Shown one piece after another: positions 40,794-49,315 of a DNA stretch of 64,000 bases. Source of the stretch: Avoscillospira_A sp052117125 (GTDB taxonomy: Bacteria > Bacillota > Clostridia > Oscillospirales > Oscillospiraceae); the NCBI RefSeq assembly GCF_052117125.1, contig NZ_JBQKJT010000009.1, forward strand, positions 1-64,000, written 5' to 3'. Below the pieces are notes generated by a model. That model did not search any database. It had not been told where the DNA came from and saw only the letters and a list, made by a program, of their open reading frames with translations. The stretch's first letter is position 1, and every line of letters begins with the position of its first letter. The position numbers were made by a program, and so were the translations under genes.

Positions 40794-41441
40794 TTAAGTC
40801 ATTTTTTCCTGCTTGACCTTGTGGTCGATGACGTGGCGGGAGGCCAGCTCCTTGTGGATGTCCTCCACGGAAATGCCCATCTGCACCATCAGCACCATGA
40901 TATGGTAGCAGAGGTCGGCAATCTCATAGATGGTCTCCGGCTTGTCGTCGGCCTTGGCGGCGATGATGACTTCCGTACACTCCTCGCCCACCTTCTTGAG
41001 AATCTTGTCGATGCCTTTCTGGAACAGGTACGTCGTGTAGGAGCCCTCGGGCAGGTCGCGTTTCCGGCCCTGGAGCAGTTCGTACAGCTCTTGCAGGCTG
41101 AAAGCCGTCTGATCGGGGCTGACATACAGGGCGTTGTGGAAGCAGGATTCCGCGCCGGTGTGGCAGGCGGGGCCCTCCTTGTTGACCAGCACCGTCAGGG
41201 CGTCATAGTCGCAGTCGGCGGTGATGGATACAATGTGCTGGACGTTGCCCGACGTCTCGCCCTTGCGCCACAGCTCCTGCCGGGAGCGGCTCCAGAAACA
41301 GGTGCGGCCCTCTTTCATGGAGATCTCCAGGCTCTCGCGGTTCATATAGGCCACGGTCAGCACGTCCTTGGTGACGGCGTCCACGACAACGGCGGGAATC
41401 AAGCCCTTTTTGTCGAATTTCAGTTGATCGATGGTTACCAT
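40794..41441 (-). CDS. hisIE: Bifunctional phosphoribosyl-AMP cyclohydrolase / phosphoribosyl-ATP pyrophosphatase
   Basis: A 215-residue fusion for steps 2 and 3 of histidine synthesis. HisI part: LIPAVVVDAVTKDVLTVAYM, TCFWSRSRQELWRKGETSGN and the metal-binding DCDYDALTV...ACHTG. HisE part: LQELYELLQGRKRD, KKVGEECTEVIIAAKADD and LCYHIMVLM. Last gene of the hisBHAFIE unit, ten bases after hisF; start after GAGGAACTG. Confidence 0.96.
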   Translation of the reverse strand: MVTIDQLKFDKKGLIPAVVVDAVTKDVLTVAYMNRESLEISMKEGRTCFWSRSRQELWRKGETSGNVQHIVSITADCDYDALTVLVNKEGPACHTGAESCFHNALYVSPDQTAFSLQELYELLQGRKRDLPEGSYTTYLFQKGIDKILKKVGEECTEVIIAAKADDKPETIYEIADLCYHIMVLMVQMGISVEDIHKELASRHVIDHKVKQEKMT

Positions 41442-41451
41442 GTTCAGTTCC

Positions 41452-42210
41452 TCACAATCTGACAGGAATGTTGTGTTGGGCCAAAAGGGCCTTTAATTCT
41501 GGAATTTTGACCTCTCCAAAGTGGAAAATCGAGGCGGCCAGGCCTGCGTCCACCTGGGGGAGCGTTTCAAAGAGGGTGATGAAATCCTCCGCCTTGCCCG
41601 CGCCGCCGGAGGCGATGACAGGCACCGAGACAATCTCACTGACGGCCCGCAGCATCTCCAGGTCAAAGCCTGCCTTGACGCCGTCGGTGTCGATGGAGTT
41701 CAGGACGATTTCCCCGGCCCCGTGGTCTACGCCGAAGCGAATCCACTCCAACGCGTCCATACCCGTGGACTCCCGGCCGCCCTTGGCGAAGACTGTATAC
41801 TTGCCGTCCACCCGCTTGGCGTCCACCGACAGCACCACGCACTGGTCGCCGTAGCGTTTGGCGGCGTCCTCGATGAGCTGGGGGCTGCGGATGGCCCCGG
41901 AGTTGACGCTGACCTTGTCGGCGCCGCACTGTAAGACCCGCTCGAAGTCGGCCACTTCGTTGATGCCGCCGCCTACGGTCAGGGGGATGAAGATGGTGGA
42001 GGCCACCTCCGTCAAAATGTCGGTGAACAGCGCCCGGCCTTCGGCGGAGGCTGTGATATCGTAGAATACCAGCTCGTCGGCCCCGTGGTCGGAGTAGTAC
42101 CGGGCCAGCTCCACCGGGGAGTTCACGTCCCGGAGGCCCTGGAAATTGGTGCCTTTCACCACCCGGCCATCCCGGACGTCCAGGCAGGGGATGATGCGTT
42201 TTGTAATCAC
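41452..42210 (-). CDS. hisF: Imidazole glycerol phosphate synthase, cyclase subunit
   Basis: A 252-residue TIM barrel, full length. It has ITKRIIPCLDVRDGRVVKGT with the catalytic Asp, LTVGGGINEV, VSVNSGAIRSP and VIASGGAGKAEDF. With HisH it makes the imidazole ring and AICAR. It starts with GTG 42210, overlapping the hisA stop (GTGTGA), typical translational coupling; the open frame further upstream is antisense-like and unsupported. Confidence 0.97.
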   Translation of the reverse strand: MITKRIIPCLDVRDGRVVKGTNFQGLRDVNSPVELARYYSDHGADELVFYDITASAEGRALFTDILTEVASTIFIPLTVGGGINEVADFERVLQCGADKVSVNSGAIRSPQLIEDAAKRYGDQCVVLSVDAKRVDGKYTVFAKGGRESTGMDALEWIRFGVDHGAGEIVLNSIDTDGVKAGFDLEMLRAVSEIVSVPVIASGGAGKAEDFITLFETLPQVDAGLAASIFHFGEVKIPELKALLAQHNIPVRL

Positions 42211-42932
42211 ACCGCCGCCCCCTTTGTCAGGGCCACGGCTTTGGCCAAGTCGATGGCCCCGGTGTAGACGGCCTTGCCCAGAATGGCCCCGTAGAGGCCC
42301 ATCTTCTGGAGGGCGGTGATATCGTCGAGAGAGCTGACGCCGCCGGAGGCCACAATGTTCAGGGACAGCGTCTCGGAAAGCTGTTTGTACAATTCCAGGT
42401 TGGTGCCGCCCAGGACGCCGTCCTTGGAAATGTCGGTGCAGATGATGGTTTTGACACCCAGGTTTTCCATGTCCCGGCAGAAGTCGAAGCACGTCCGGTC
42501 GGACAGCTCCGTCCATCCCTTGATGGCGACAAAGCCGTCCCGGACGTCCACGCCCACGGCGATTTTGTCGCCGTACCTGGCCACCATCTCCCCGACAAAG
42601 CCGGGCTGGGTGATGGCGGCGGTGCCGAGGATCACCCGGAGGACGCCGGCGTCCAGGTATTTTTTAATGACGTCTTCCGAGCGGATGCCGCCGCCGATCT
42701 CCACTTTTAGGCCCGACTGGGCCGCCACGGTGCGGACGGTGTCGAGGTTGGGCGTCTCGCCGGTCTTGGCCCCCTCCAGATCTACCATATGGAGGTATTC
42801 AGCCCCGGCGTCCCGGAACCGCTTCGCCACGGACAGGGGCTCCTTGTCGTAGACGGTCATCTGGTTGTAATCGCCCTGATAGAGCCGGACGGCCCAGCCC
42901 GTATACAGGTCGATGGCAGGGAACAGATTCAT
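42207..42932 (-). CDS. hisA: 1-(5-phosphoribosyl) ProFAR isomerase
   Basis: A 241-residue TIM barrel homologous to HisF. FPAIDLYTGWAVRLYQGDYN carries the catalytic Asp (residue ~8); EIGGGIRSEDV and DISKDGVLGGTNL hold the phosphate and acid sites. The usual Lys after the first strand motif (DIKxGK/R) reads LYTGW, a small deviation. Ten bases after hisH. Confidence 0.95.
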   Translation of the reverse strand: MNLFPAIDLYTGWAVRLYQGDYNQMTVYDKEPLSVAKRFRDAGAEYLHMVDLEGAKTGETPNLDTVRTVAAQSGLKVEIGGGIRSEDVIKKYLDAGVLRVILGTAAITQPGFVGEMVARYGDKIAVGVDVRDGFVAIKGWTELSDRTCFDFCRDMENLGVKTIICTDISKDGVLGGTNLELYKQLSETLSLNIVASGGVSSLDDITALQKMGLYGAILGKAVYTGAIDLAKAVALTKGAAV

Positions 42933-42942
42933 AGTCGTTTCC

Positions 42943-43545
42943 TCACAATTCGCAGAAGGATTTTAAAATGGTCAGGCCCACCGGGCCGCTTTTCTCCGGG
43001 TGGAACTGGCAGCCGTAGACGTTGTCCTTGCCCACGGCGGCGGTGACTGTGACGCCGTAGTCGGCGGTGGCCGTCACACAGGGACAGTTGGAGGCGTGGA
43101 AGCTGTGGACAAAATACACATAGTCGCCGGGACGAAGATCCCGGAAAATGGGGGAGCGGGGCTCGGAAAACTGGAGGGCGTTCCAACCCATGTGGGGCAC
43201 CTTCAATCCGTCGGGGGGAGACAGGGGCACCACGTCGCCGGGAATCAGCCCCAGCCCTAAGTGCTCGCCGTACTCAAAGCCCCGCTCCAGCAGAAGCTGC
43301 ATCCCCAGGCAGATGCCCAGCAGCGGTTTTCCGGCTTTGGCCTCCTCCACCACCACGGTATCCAGTCCTGTGGCCCGCAGCTTGGCGGCGGCATCTCCGA
43401 AAGCGCCCACGCCGGGGAGGATGATTTTATCGGCCCGGCGCAGTTGGTCGCCGTCGCCGGTGACGACGGCCTCGGCCCCTACGGCGGCCAGGGAACTGCG
43501 CAGGGAAAAGAGATTGCCCACGCCGTAATCCACAATGGCGATCAT
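42943..43545 (-). CDS. hisH: Imidazole glycerol phosphate synthase, glutaminase subunit
   Basis: A 200-residue class I glutamine amidotransferase. It has DYGVGNLFSL, the nucleophile in GICLGMQLLLERGFE (Cys ~81), and catalytic His and Glu in YGCQFHPEKSG. It feeds ammonia to HisF. The start directly abuts the hisB stop. Confidence 0.97.
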   Translation of the reverse strand: MIAIVDYGVGNLFSLRSSLAAVGAEAVVTGDGDQLRRADKIILPGVGAFGDAAAKLRATGLDTVVVEEAKAGKPLLGICLGMQLLLERGFEYGEHLGLGLIPGDVVPLSPPDGLKVPHMGWNALQFSEPRSPIFRDLRPGDYVYFVHSFHASNCPCVTATADYGVTVTAAVGKDNVYGCQFHPEKSGPVGLTILKSFCEL

Positions 43546-44133
43546 TTACAACACTCCTTTGGTGGAGGGGATTTCGTCGGCGCAGTCCGGGTCAATGGCC
43601 ACGGCCCGCCGTAATACGCGGGCCAACGCCTTGAAGACGCCCTCGACGATGTGGTGGCTGTTTTTCCCGGCCAGCTGCCGGACATGGAGAGTGATTCCCG
43701 CTTCCCGGACGAAGGCCAGCAGAAATTCCTCCGCCAGCTCCGTGTCAAAGGTCCCGATCTTCTCTGCGGGAATGTCCAACTCGCAGCAGAGCATGGCCCG
43801 GCCCGAAACGTCCACAGCGCATTGAATCAGCGCCTCGTCCATGGGCAGTACGATGTCGGCATAGCGGTAGATGCCCCGGCGGTCGCCCAGGGCCTGCCGG
43901 AACGCCATGCCCAGAGTGATGCCGATGTCCTCGACGCTGTGGTGGTCGTCCACCTGGGTGTCGCCGTTGCAGACGATGTCCAGATCAAAGCGTCCATGCT
44001 TGGCAAACAGCGTCAGCATGTGCTCCAGAAAGCCCACGCCCAGCTGAAGGCGGCTGTCGCCAACGCCGTCCAGATTCAAAGTCAGAGTGATATCGGTTTC
44101 GCCCGTCTTACGGGCCAAAGATGCTTGTCTCAT
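43546..44133 (-). CDS. hisB: Imidazoleglycerol-phosphate dehydratase
   Basis: A 195-residue monofunctional HisB. Metal-binding motifs: FLEHMLTLFAKHG, DDHHSVEDIGI and NSHHIVEGVFKALA. It lacks the N-terminal phosphatase found in enteric HisB, so a separate histidinol phosphatase is needed. Start ATG 44133 after AAGGAG; the frame to 44175 has no site. First gene of the second his unit; 212 bases with a terminator-like repeat separate it from hisC. Confidence 0.96.
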   Translation of the reverse strand: MRQASLARKTGETDITLTLNLDGVGDSRLQLGVGFLEHMLTLFAKHGRFDLDIVCNGDTQVDDHHSVEDIGITLGMAFRQALGDRRGIYRYADIVLPMDEALIQCAVDVSGRAMLCCELDIPAEKIGTFDTELAEEFLLAFVREAGITLHVRQLAGKNSHHIVEGVFKALARVLRRAVAIDPDCADEIPSTKGVL

Positions 44134-44259
44134 ATGGTTTAAGTCTCCTTGTGATGTACGGGCCTTTGGTCCCATGGCGCAACAATGCGAAGCATGGATT
44201 CAGAGCCTTACGGCACAAATTCTGTGGCACCGCACCAAACCACGATCAAAAATCTAAAC

Positions 44260-44337
44260 GATAAAAGTTTACTCGATTTTTTCAAAAATCGCAGGGGTCC
44301 AGGGGGCAGCGCCCCCGGTCGCCCGTCGCAACGGGCG
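44260..44337 (-). repeat. 3'-UTR terminator-like repeat, copy 4
   Basis: It starts nine bases after the hisC stop, read on the minus strand: CGCCCG/CGGGCG stem, GGGGGCGCTGCCCCC stem, TGGACCCCTGCGATTTTTG, AAAAATCGAGTAAACTTT. It splits the histidine genes into two transcription units. No clear promoter for hisB was found in the remaining 75 bases. Confidence 0.8.
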
Positions 44338-44345
44338 AAACGCTC

Positions 44346-45398
44346 TTACCGCACCAGTTCTTTCACCACGGCCACCAGTTTTTCCATCTGCTCTTTCGAG
44401 CCGATGGTGATGCGGACCCAGTCGGCAATCAGGGGGTCGGAGAAGTGGCGCACCAGGATGCCACGGTCCTTCAGCTTCCGGTACAGGGTTTCGCCGTCCA
44501 TGGCGTCGGTCCGGGCCAGCAGGAAATTGGCGCGGGAGTCGGTGCAGGTGAAGCCCAGGGCCGTCAGGGCGTCGCGGGTATATTGACGGGTGTCCATGAC
44601 GCGGCGGCAGTTGTCGTCGTAGTAGGACTGTTCCGACAGGGCGGCCACGCCGGCCAGCTGGGTCAGGCGGTTCAGGTTATAGGGGTTGGTGGAGTATTTC
44701 AGCTTGTTCAGGTCGGCAATCAGCCCTTTGGGGCCGATGGCGAAGCCCAGGCGGGCGCCCGCCATGGAGCGGGACTTCGAGAAGGTCTGCACCACCAGGA
44801 GATTGTCGTATTTTTGCGTCAGGGGGACGGCGGATTCGCCGCCGAAATCCACATAGGCCTCGTCGATGACCACCACCTGGTCGGGGTTGGAGCGGACGAT
44901 GCGCTCGATTTCCGTCAGGGGCAGGGCGATGCCGGTCTGGGCGTTGGGGTTGGCCAGGACCACGGCACACCCGGCGTTGTAGTAGTCGCCGGGGTCGATG
45001 GAGAAGTCGGGCCGCAGGGCGGGCGTCTCGTAGGCGACGCCGTGGAGGGCGGCATAGACCTGGTAAAACCCGTAGGTGACCTCGGGGAATTTCACACCGC
45101 CGTCGCAGAAGGCCATGAAGGCAAAGTTTAAGATGTCGTCGGAACCGTTGGAGAGGAACACATTTTCCGGGCCCACGCCGTACTGGGCGGCCAGGGCGTT
45201 GGTCAACGCCTTGGCGTCCGGGTCGGAATAGAGATTCAACTGGGACACCGCCGCCGTATCGACGGCGGCCAGGACGGCGGGGGAGGGGGGATAGGGGGAT
45301 TCGTTGGTGTTCAGTTTGATGTACTGCTTGTCCTGGGGCTGTTCGCCGGGGACGTACTCGGTAAGGCCCGCGTAGCGGGACGAAAGGAACCGGCTCAT
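44346..45398 (-). CDS. hisC: Histidinol-phosphate aminotransferase
   Basis: A 350-residue fold-type I PLP enzyme. LNTNESPYPPSPAV, FLSNGSDDILNFAF, VVIDEAYVDFGGES and the PLP lysine in VVQTFSKSRSMAGARLGFAI. It transaminates imidazole acetol phosphate. It follows hisD after three bases and ends in terminator-like copy 4. Confidence 0.95.
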   Translation of the reverse strand: MSRFLSSRYAGLTEYVPGEQPQDKQYIKLNTNESPYPPSPAVLAAVDTAAVSQLNLYSDPDAKALTNALAAQYGVGPENVFLSNGSDDILNFAFMAFCDGGVKFPEVTYGFYQVYAALHGVAYETPALRPDFSIDPGDYYNAGCAVVLANPNAQTGIALPLTEIERIVRSNPDQVVVIDEAYVDFGGESAVPLTQKYDNLLVVQTFSKSRSMAGARLGFAIGPKGLIADLNKLKYSTNPYNLNRLTQLAGVAALSEQSYYDDNCRRVMDTRQYTRDALTALGFTCTDSRANFLLARTDAMDGETLYRKLKDRGILVRHFSDPLIADWVRITIGSKEQMEKLVAVVKELVR

Positions 45399-45401
45399 CT
45401 C

Positions 45402-46682
45402 TTAAAATCCCTCCCCGGCAAAGCGAATCTGCACCGACCGGCCATGGCCCCGCAGGCCCTCGCTCTCGGCAAAGGCGGCAATGTCCCCGGCCACGGCCTC
45501 CAGGGCGTCGGCGGTATAGTAGGTAAAGGAGGATTTCTTGATGAAATAGTCCACGGACAGGGGACTGGAGAACCGGGCGGTGCCCATGGTGGGCAGGGTG
45601 TGATTGGGTCCGGCCCAGTAGTCGCCCAGGGCTTCGGGGCAGTACTTGCCCAGGAAGATGGACCCGGCGTTGCGGACCTTAGACAGGTGGTCAAAGGGGT
45701 TGTCCACGGCCAGCTCCAGGTGCTCCGGGGCGATCTCGTTGGCGATGTCGATGGCCTGGTCCAGGGACTGGGCCACGATGAGTTTGCCGTTGTTCTCGAT
45801 GGAGGCCCGGGCGATTTCCTCCCGGGGCAGCAGCTTCAGCTGCCGCTCCACCTCCGCCGCCACGGCCTCGGCCAGGGGGCGGCTGTCGGTGACCAGCACC
45901 GCCGAGGCCAGCTTGTCGTGCTCGGCCTGGGACAACAGGTCGGCGGCCAGGTGGGCGGGGTTGTTGGTGCCGTCGGCCACCACCAGAATCTCGCTGGGCC
46001 CGGCGATCATGTCGATGGACACCTGGCCGAAGACCTGGCGTTTCGCCTCGGCCACATAGGCGTTGCCGGGGCCGACGATCTTATCGACCCGGGGCACCGA
46101 CTCGGTGCCGTAGGCCAGGGCCGCCACGGCCTGGGCGCCGCCCAGCTTGAAAATCCGGTTGACCCCGGCGATTTTCGCCGCGGCCAGAATGGCCGGGTTC
46201 AGACTGCCGCCGTTGGCAGGCGTCACCATAATGCGCTCGGGCACCCCGGCGATCTTGGCGGGGATGGCGTTCATCAGCACCGACGAGGGATAGCAGGCCG
46301 TGCCGCCGGGGATGTAGAGGCCCACCCGCTGTAGCGGCGTGATCTTCTGGCCCAGGACCATGCCGGGCCGGTCCGTGAGGACAAAGTCCGTGCGGACCTG
46401 GCGGCGGTGGAACGCCTCGATATTTTTGGCGGACTGCTCCAAAACAGCCAGCAGTTTTTTGTCCACTTTGCTGATTGCCGCGTCCCATTCCTCGGGCGTC
46501 ACTTCCAGGGCCGTGAGGTCGGCCCGGTCAAAGCGGCGGCAGTAGTCGTAGAGGGCCGCGTCGCCCCGGTTCCGCACGTCGGCCAGAATGTCCCGCACCA
46601 CGGCGGTCACGTCCACCTCCGGCTCCACCCGGGCGAAGATCTCCTCGTTGGAGACCTGGCCGTATTCATAAATGCGCATCAT
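45402..46682 (-). CDS. hisD: Histidinol dehydrogenase
   Basis: A 426-residue zinc enzyme doing the last two oxidations to histidine. LQRVGLYIPGGTACYPSSVL, VDKIVGPGNAYVAEAKRQV, the catalytic DMIAGPSEILVVADG and Zn ligand region DLLSQAEHDKLASA, ending ALGDYWAGPNHTLPT. Start is ATG 46682 or 46679; it overlaps the hisG stop. Confidence 0.97.
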   Translation of the reverse strand: MMRIYEYGQVSNEEIFARVEPEVDVTAVVRDILADVRNRGDAALYDYCRRFDRADLTALEVTPEEWDAAISKVDKKLLAVLEQSAKNIEAFHRRQVRTDFVLTDRPGMVLGQKITPLQRVGLYIPGGTACYPSSVLMNAIPAKIAGVPERIMVTPANGGSLNPAILAAAKIAGVNRIFKLGGAQAVAALAYGTESVPRVDKIVGPGNAYVAEAKRQVFGQVSIDMIAGPSEILVVADGTNNPAHLAADLLSQAEHDKLASAVLVTDSRPLAEAVAAEVERQLKLLPREEIARASIENNGKLIVAQSLDQAIDIANEIAPEHLELAVDNPFDHLSKVRNAGSIFLGKYCPEALGDYWAGPNHTLPTMGTARFSSPLSVDYFIKKSSFTYYTADALEAVAGDIAAFAESEGLRGHGRSVQIRFAGEGF

Positions 46683-47329
46683 TTCTGTTCTTCCTCCCGC
46701 TGAGCCACCCGCTGGGCCACGGCGTCGCCCATGGCGCGGATGGCCTCTGTCTGAAACTGGTAGCTGGATTTGTTGGCGATGAGCCGGGCGCTGATGGGCA
46801 CAATCGTTTCCAACGCGTCCAGATCGTTTTCCCGCAGGGTGGCGCCCGTCTCCACAATGTCCACAATCACGTCGGACAGGCCCAGAATCGGGGCCAGCTC
46901 AATGGAGCCGTTGAGCTTGATGATATCAATTTCCCGGCTGCGTCCGGCGTAGTAATCCCGGGCGATGTGGGGGAATTTCGTGGCCACCCGCAGGGTTTTC
47001 TCCGGGTCGTCCCGGAAGGTCTTGGGGCCTGCCACGCACATGCGGCACTTGCCCATGTGCAAATCAAGCAGTTCATAGACGTCGGGCCGGTACTCCAGCA
47101 GAATGTCCTTGCCCACGACGCCCACGTCCGCCGCGCCCCGCTCCACATAGATGGCCACATCGCTGGGCTTGACCCAGAAGTAGCGGACGCCGGATTCCTC
47201 GTTCTCAAAAATCAGCCGCCGCCCCGGGTCGTGGATGGCGGGGCAGGGATACCCGGCCGACTCCAGGATGGCAAGGACTTTTTCGCCCAAACGGCCCTTG
47301 GGCAGGGCCACGTTAATCATCGGTTGCAA
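46679..47329 (-). CDS. hisG: ATP phosphoribosyltransferase, short form
   Basis: A 216-residue HisG of the short class. INVALPKGRLGEKVLAILE, KPSDVAIYVERGAADVGVVG, ATKFPHIARDYY and LSDVIVDIVETGATLREN are present. The short class lacks the regulatory C-terminal domain and needs HisZ, whose gene lies directly upstream and overlaps it by 17 bases. First committed step. Confidence 0.97.
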   Translation of the reverse strand: MQPMINVALPKGRLGEKVLAILESAGYPCPAIHDPGRRLIFENEESGVRYFWVKPSDVAIYVERGAADVGVVGKDILLEYRPDVYELLDLHMGKCRMCVAGPKTFRDDPEKTLRVATKFPHIARDYYAGRSREIDIIKLNGSIELAPILGLSDVIVDIVETGATLRENDLDALETIVPISARLIANKSSYQFQTEAIRAMGDAVAQRVAQREEEQK

Positions 47330-48425
47330 GAATCTCCAACCTCCCGTTCTTCAATTGCAGCACCTGGCCGCAGGCCAGGGCGTCGTCCCGGCACCGCTGG
47401 GCCCGGACCGTCTTTCCATTGGAGCGCAGCAGCTTCACGGCCTGCAATACCTGCCGGGGGTCCTCGTCCTCGTCATAGAGGAGCAGGGCGTCCACGGTGC
47501 GGGCGGCGGGTTTTCCCAGCCGCTCCAGCTGGTCCAGATACACGGCAAAGCCGATGGCCCCGCTGTGCTTGCCCAGCCGCTCCATGAGCTTATCGTACCG
47601 GCCGCCGGACAGCACCCGGCCCGGGGCCCCGTCCACATAGCCCTGGAACACCACGCCGCTGTAGTAGTCCAGGTCCCCCGTGAGGGAGAAGTCCAGGGCC
47701 ACGCGGCCCGCCACGCCCCAGTCGGCCAGCAGGTCGGCCATGGCCTCCAGCTCCCGGACGTAGGGTTCCACGCCGGGGAAGGCCCGCAGCCGGGGCAGGA
47801 CGGTTTCAAACTGGCCGTGGAGCTCCGTCAGCTCCAGCAGGCGGCGGGTCCCCTCGTCGGATACGCCGCCCTCGGCGCAGGCCTGAGCCAGCTCATGGCG
47901 GCTCTTGCGGGCCATGCACCGCAGAATGGCGGCCCGGGTGGTTTCGTCCGCCGTCAGACCGTCCAGCACCGTTTCCAGAAGCCCCAAGTGGGTCAGGTTC
48001 AGGACGCAGTGGTCGGAGATAGTCTCCAGGCTGCGGACCGCCAGCATCAGGACTTCGCAGACCGTGTAGAGGTCCAGACGGCCCAGACACTCCAGGCCGG
48101 CCTGCTGGATTTCCCGGAAGGTCCCGCTGCCGCCGGGGCGGTAGACCGTCTCATGGTAGCAGAGTTTTTGGAGGCAGGCGTCGCCGTCCTTGGCGTTTTT
48201 GATGATGGACAGGGTCACGTCGGGCTTGAGGGCCATGAGCCGTCCGTCGGTGTCGGTGAACGTCAGCACAGAGTCGCTGACGAGAAAGCGCTTGTTGCGG
48301 GCATACAGGTCGTATTCTTCAAATTTGCTGACCTTGTACTGCCGGTAGCCGTGCTGGCCGTAGAGACGGCGCAGCGCCAGACTGGTGCGTTCGTCGGGCC
48401 GCAGGGCCGATTCCAGGGATTCCAT
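47313..48425 (-). CDS. hisZ: ATP phosphoribosyltransferase regulatory subunit
   Basis: A 370-residue paralogue of histidyl-tRNA synthetase without the anticodon domain. ALKPDVTLSIIKNA and LCYHETVYRPGGSGTFREIQQAGLECLG are the class II core motifs, and VLSGGRYDKLMERLGK is motif 3-like. It binds HisG and mediates histidine feedback. Start ATG 48425 has AAGGAGG seven bases upstream. First gene of hisZGDC. Confidence 0.94.
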   Translation of the reverse strand: MESLESALRPDERTSLALRRLYGQHGYRQYKVSKFEEYDLYARNKRFLVSDSVLTFTDTDGRLMALKPDVTLSIIKNAKDGDACLQKLCYHETVYRPGGSGTFREIQQAGLECLGRLDLYTVCEVLMLAVRSLETISDHCVLNLTHLGLLETVLDGLTADETTRAAILRCMARKSRHELAQACAEGGVSDEGTRRLLELTELHGQFETVLPRLRAFPGVEPYVRELEAMADLLADWGVAGRVALDFSLTGDLDYYSGVVFQGYVDGAPGRVLSGGRYDKLMERLGKHSGAIGFAVYLDQLERLGKPAARTVDALLLYDEDEDPRQVLQAVKLLRSNGKTVRAQRCRDDALACGQVLQLKNGRLEILATDD

Positions 48426-48469
48426 GGGGATTCCTCCTTGCACTGTGGTGGGGGTAGTTCAGTGAGGGT

Positions 48470-48498
48470 ATCATATCACAGGAAACGCTCTTAGTCAA
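48470..48498 (-). promoter_or_regulatory. hisZGDC promoter
   Basis: On the minus strand TTGACT (48498-48493), 17 bases and TATGAT (48475-48470). The leader to hisZ is only about 40 bases, too short for a T-box, so control is likely at initiation or by feedback. Confidence 0.8.
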
Positions 48499-48536
48499 TT
48501 AGCGATTTACCGAAATAGAATAAATAACACGGAATA

Positions 48537-48565
48537 TTTACAACGGAGCCGTTGTGTGATACCAT
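48537..48565 (+). promoter_or_regulatory. Candidate ABC exporter promoter
   Basis: TTTACA (48537-48542), 17 bases, TACCAT (48560-48565), divergent from the his promoter and 35 bases before the ATPase start. Moderate match only. Confidence 0.5.
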
Positions 48566-48598
48566 GGGAAAAACCCTCCGGGGAAAGGAGTCGAATCC

Positions 48599-49315
48599 AT
48601 GCTGAGAATCGAGCATCTGACCAAAACCTACGGCGATAAAACCGCCGTGGATGATCTGTCCCTCCACATCCGGCGCGGCGAAATCTACGGCTTCATCGGC
48701 CACAACGGCGCGGGAAAAACCACCACCATCAAGTCCTGCTGCGGCATTTTGCAGTTTGACCGGGGCGAAATCTATGTGGACGGCGTGTCCGTGAAAGAAA
48801 ATCCCCTGGCCTGCAAGCAGAAAATTGCCTACATCCCCGACAATCCGGACCTGTACGACTATATGAGCGGTATCCAATTTCTCAATTTCATTGCCGATAT
48901 TTTCGGCGTGCCGCAGAAGGAGCGACAGGAGCGTGTCCGCCGCTACGCCGACGCCTTCGAGCTCACCGGCGATCTGGCCCAGCCCATCAGCGCGTATTCC
49001 CATGGCATGAAACAGAAATTGGCCATCATCTCGGCCCTGATCCACGAGCCTCAGCTGGTGATTCTGGACGAACCCTTTGTGGGGCTGGACCCCAAGGCGA
49101 CCCACCAGGTCAAAGAGCTGATGCGTGACATCTGCCGCCGGGGCGGCGCCATTTTCTTCTCTACCCATGTCCTGGATGTGGCGGAGCGGCTCTGTGATAA
49201 GGTTGCCATCATCCACAAGGGAAAACTCCTGCGTTCCGGCACCATGGAGGAGGTCAAGGGTGATGACTCCCTGGAGACGGTGTTCCTGGAATTGGAGGGG
49301 GAGAGCCATGGTTAA
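48599..49315 (+). CDS. ABC transporter ATP-binding protein
   Basis: A 238-residue ATPase: Walker A GHNGAGKTTT (near residue 38), signature region in AYSHGMKQKLAIISAL (usually LSGG-Q; here YSHGMKQ, common in ABC-2 exporters), Walker B LVILDEPFVGLDP and the H-loop FSTHVLD. It energises the permease encoded by the next gene, whose start overlaps its end by eight bases. Start ATG 48601-type position after AAAGGAG. Substrate unknown. Confidence 0.93.
   Translation: MLRIEHLTKTYGDKTAVDDLSLHIRRGEIYGFIGHNGAGKTTTIKSCCGILQFDRGEIYVDGVSVKENPLACKQKIAYIPDNPDLYDYMSGIQFLNFIADIFGVPQKERQERVRRYADAFELTGDLAQPISAYSHGMKQKLAIISALIHEPQLVILDEPFVGLDPKATHQVKELMRDICRRGGAIFFSTHVLDVAERLCDKVAIIHKGKLLRSGTMEEVKGDDSLETVFLELEGESHG

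Noticed and set aside
48426..48540. A T-box leader before hisZ
   Set aside because: The promoter leaves a leader of only about 40 bases, and no T-box core sequence is present.
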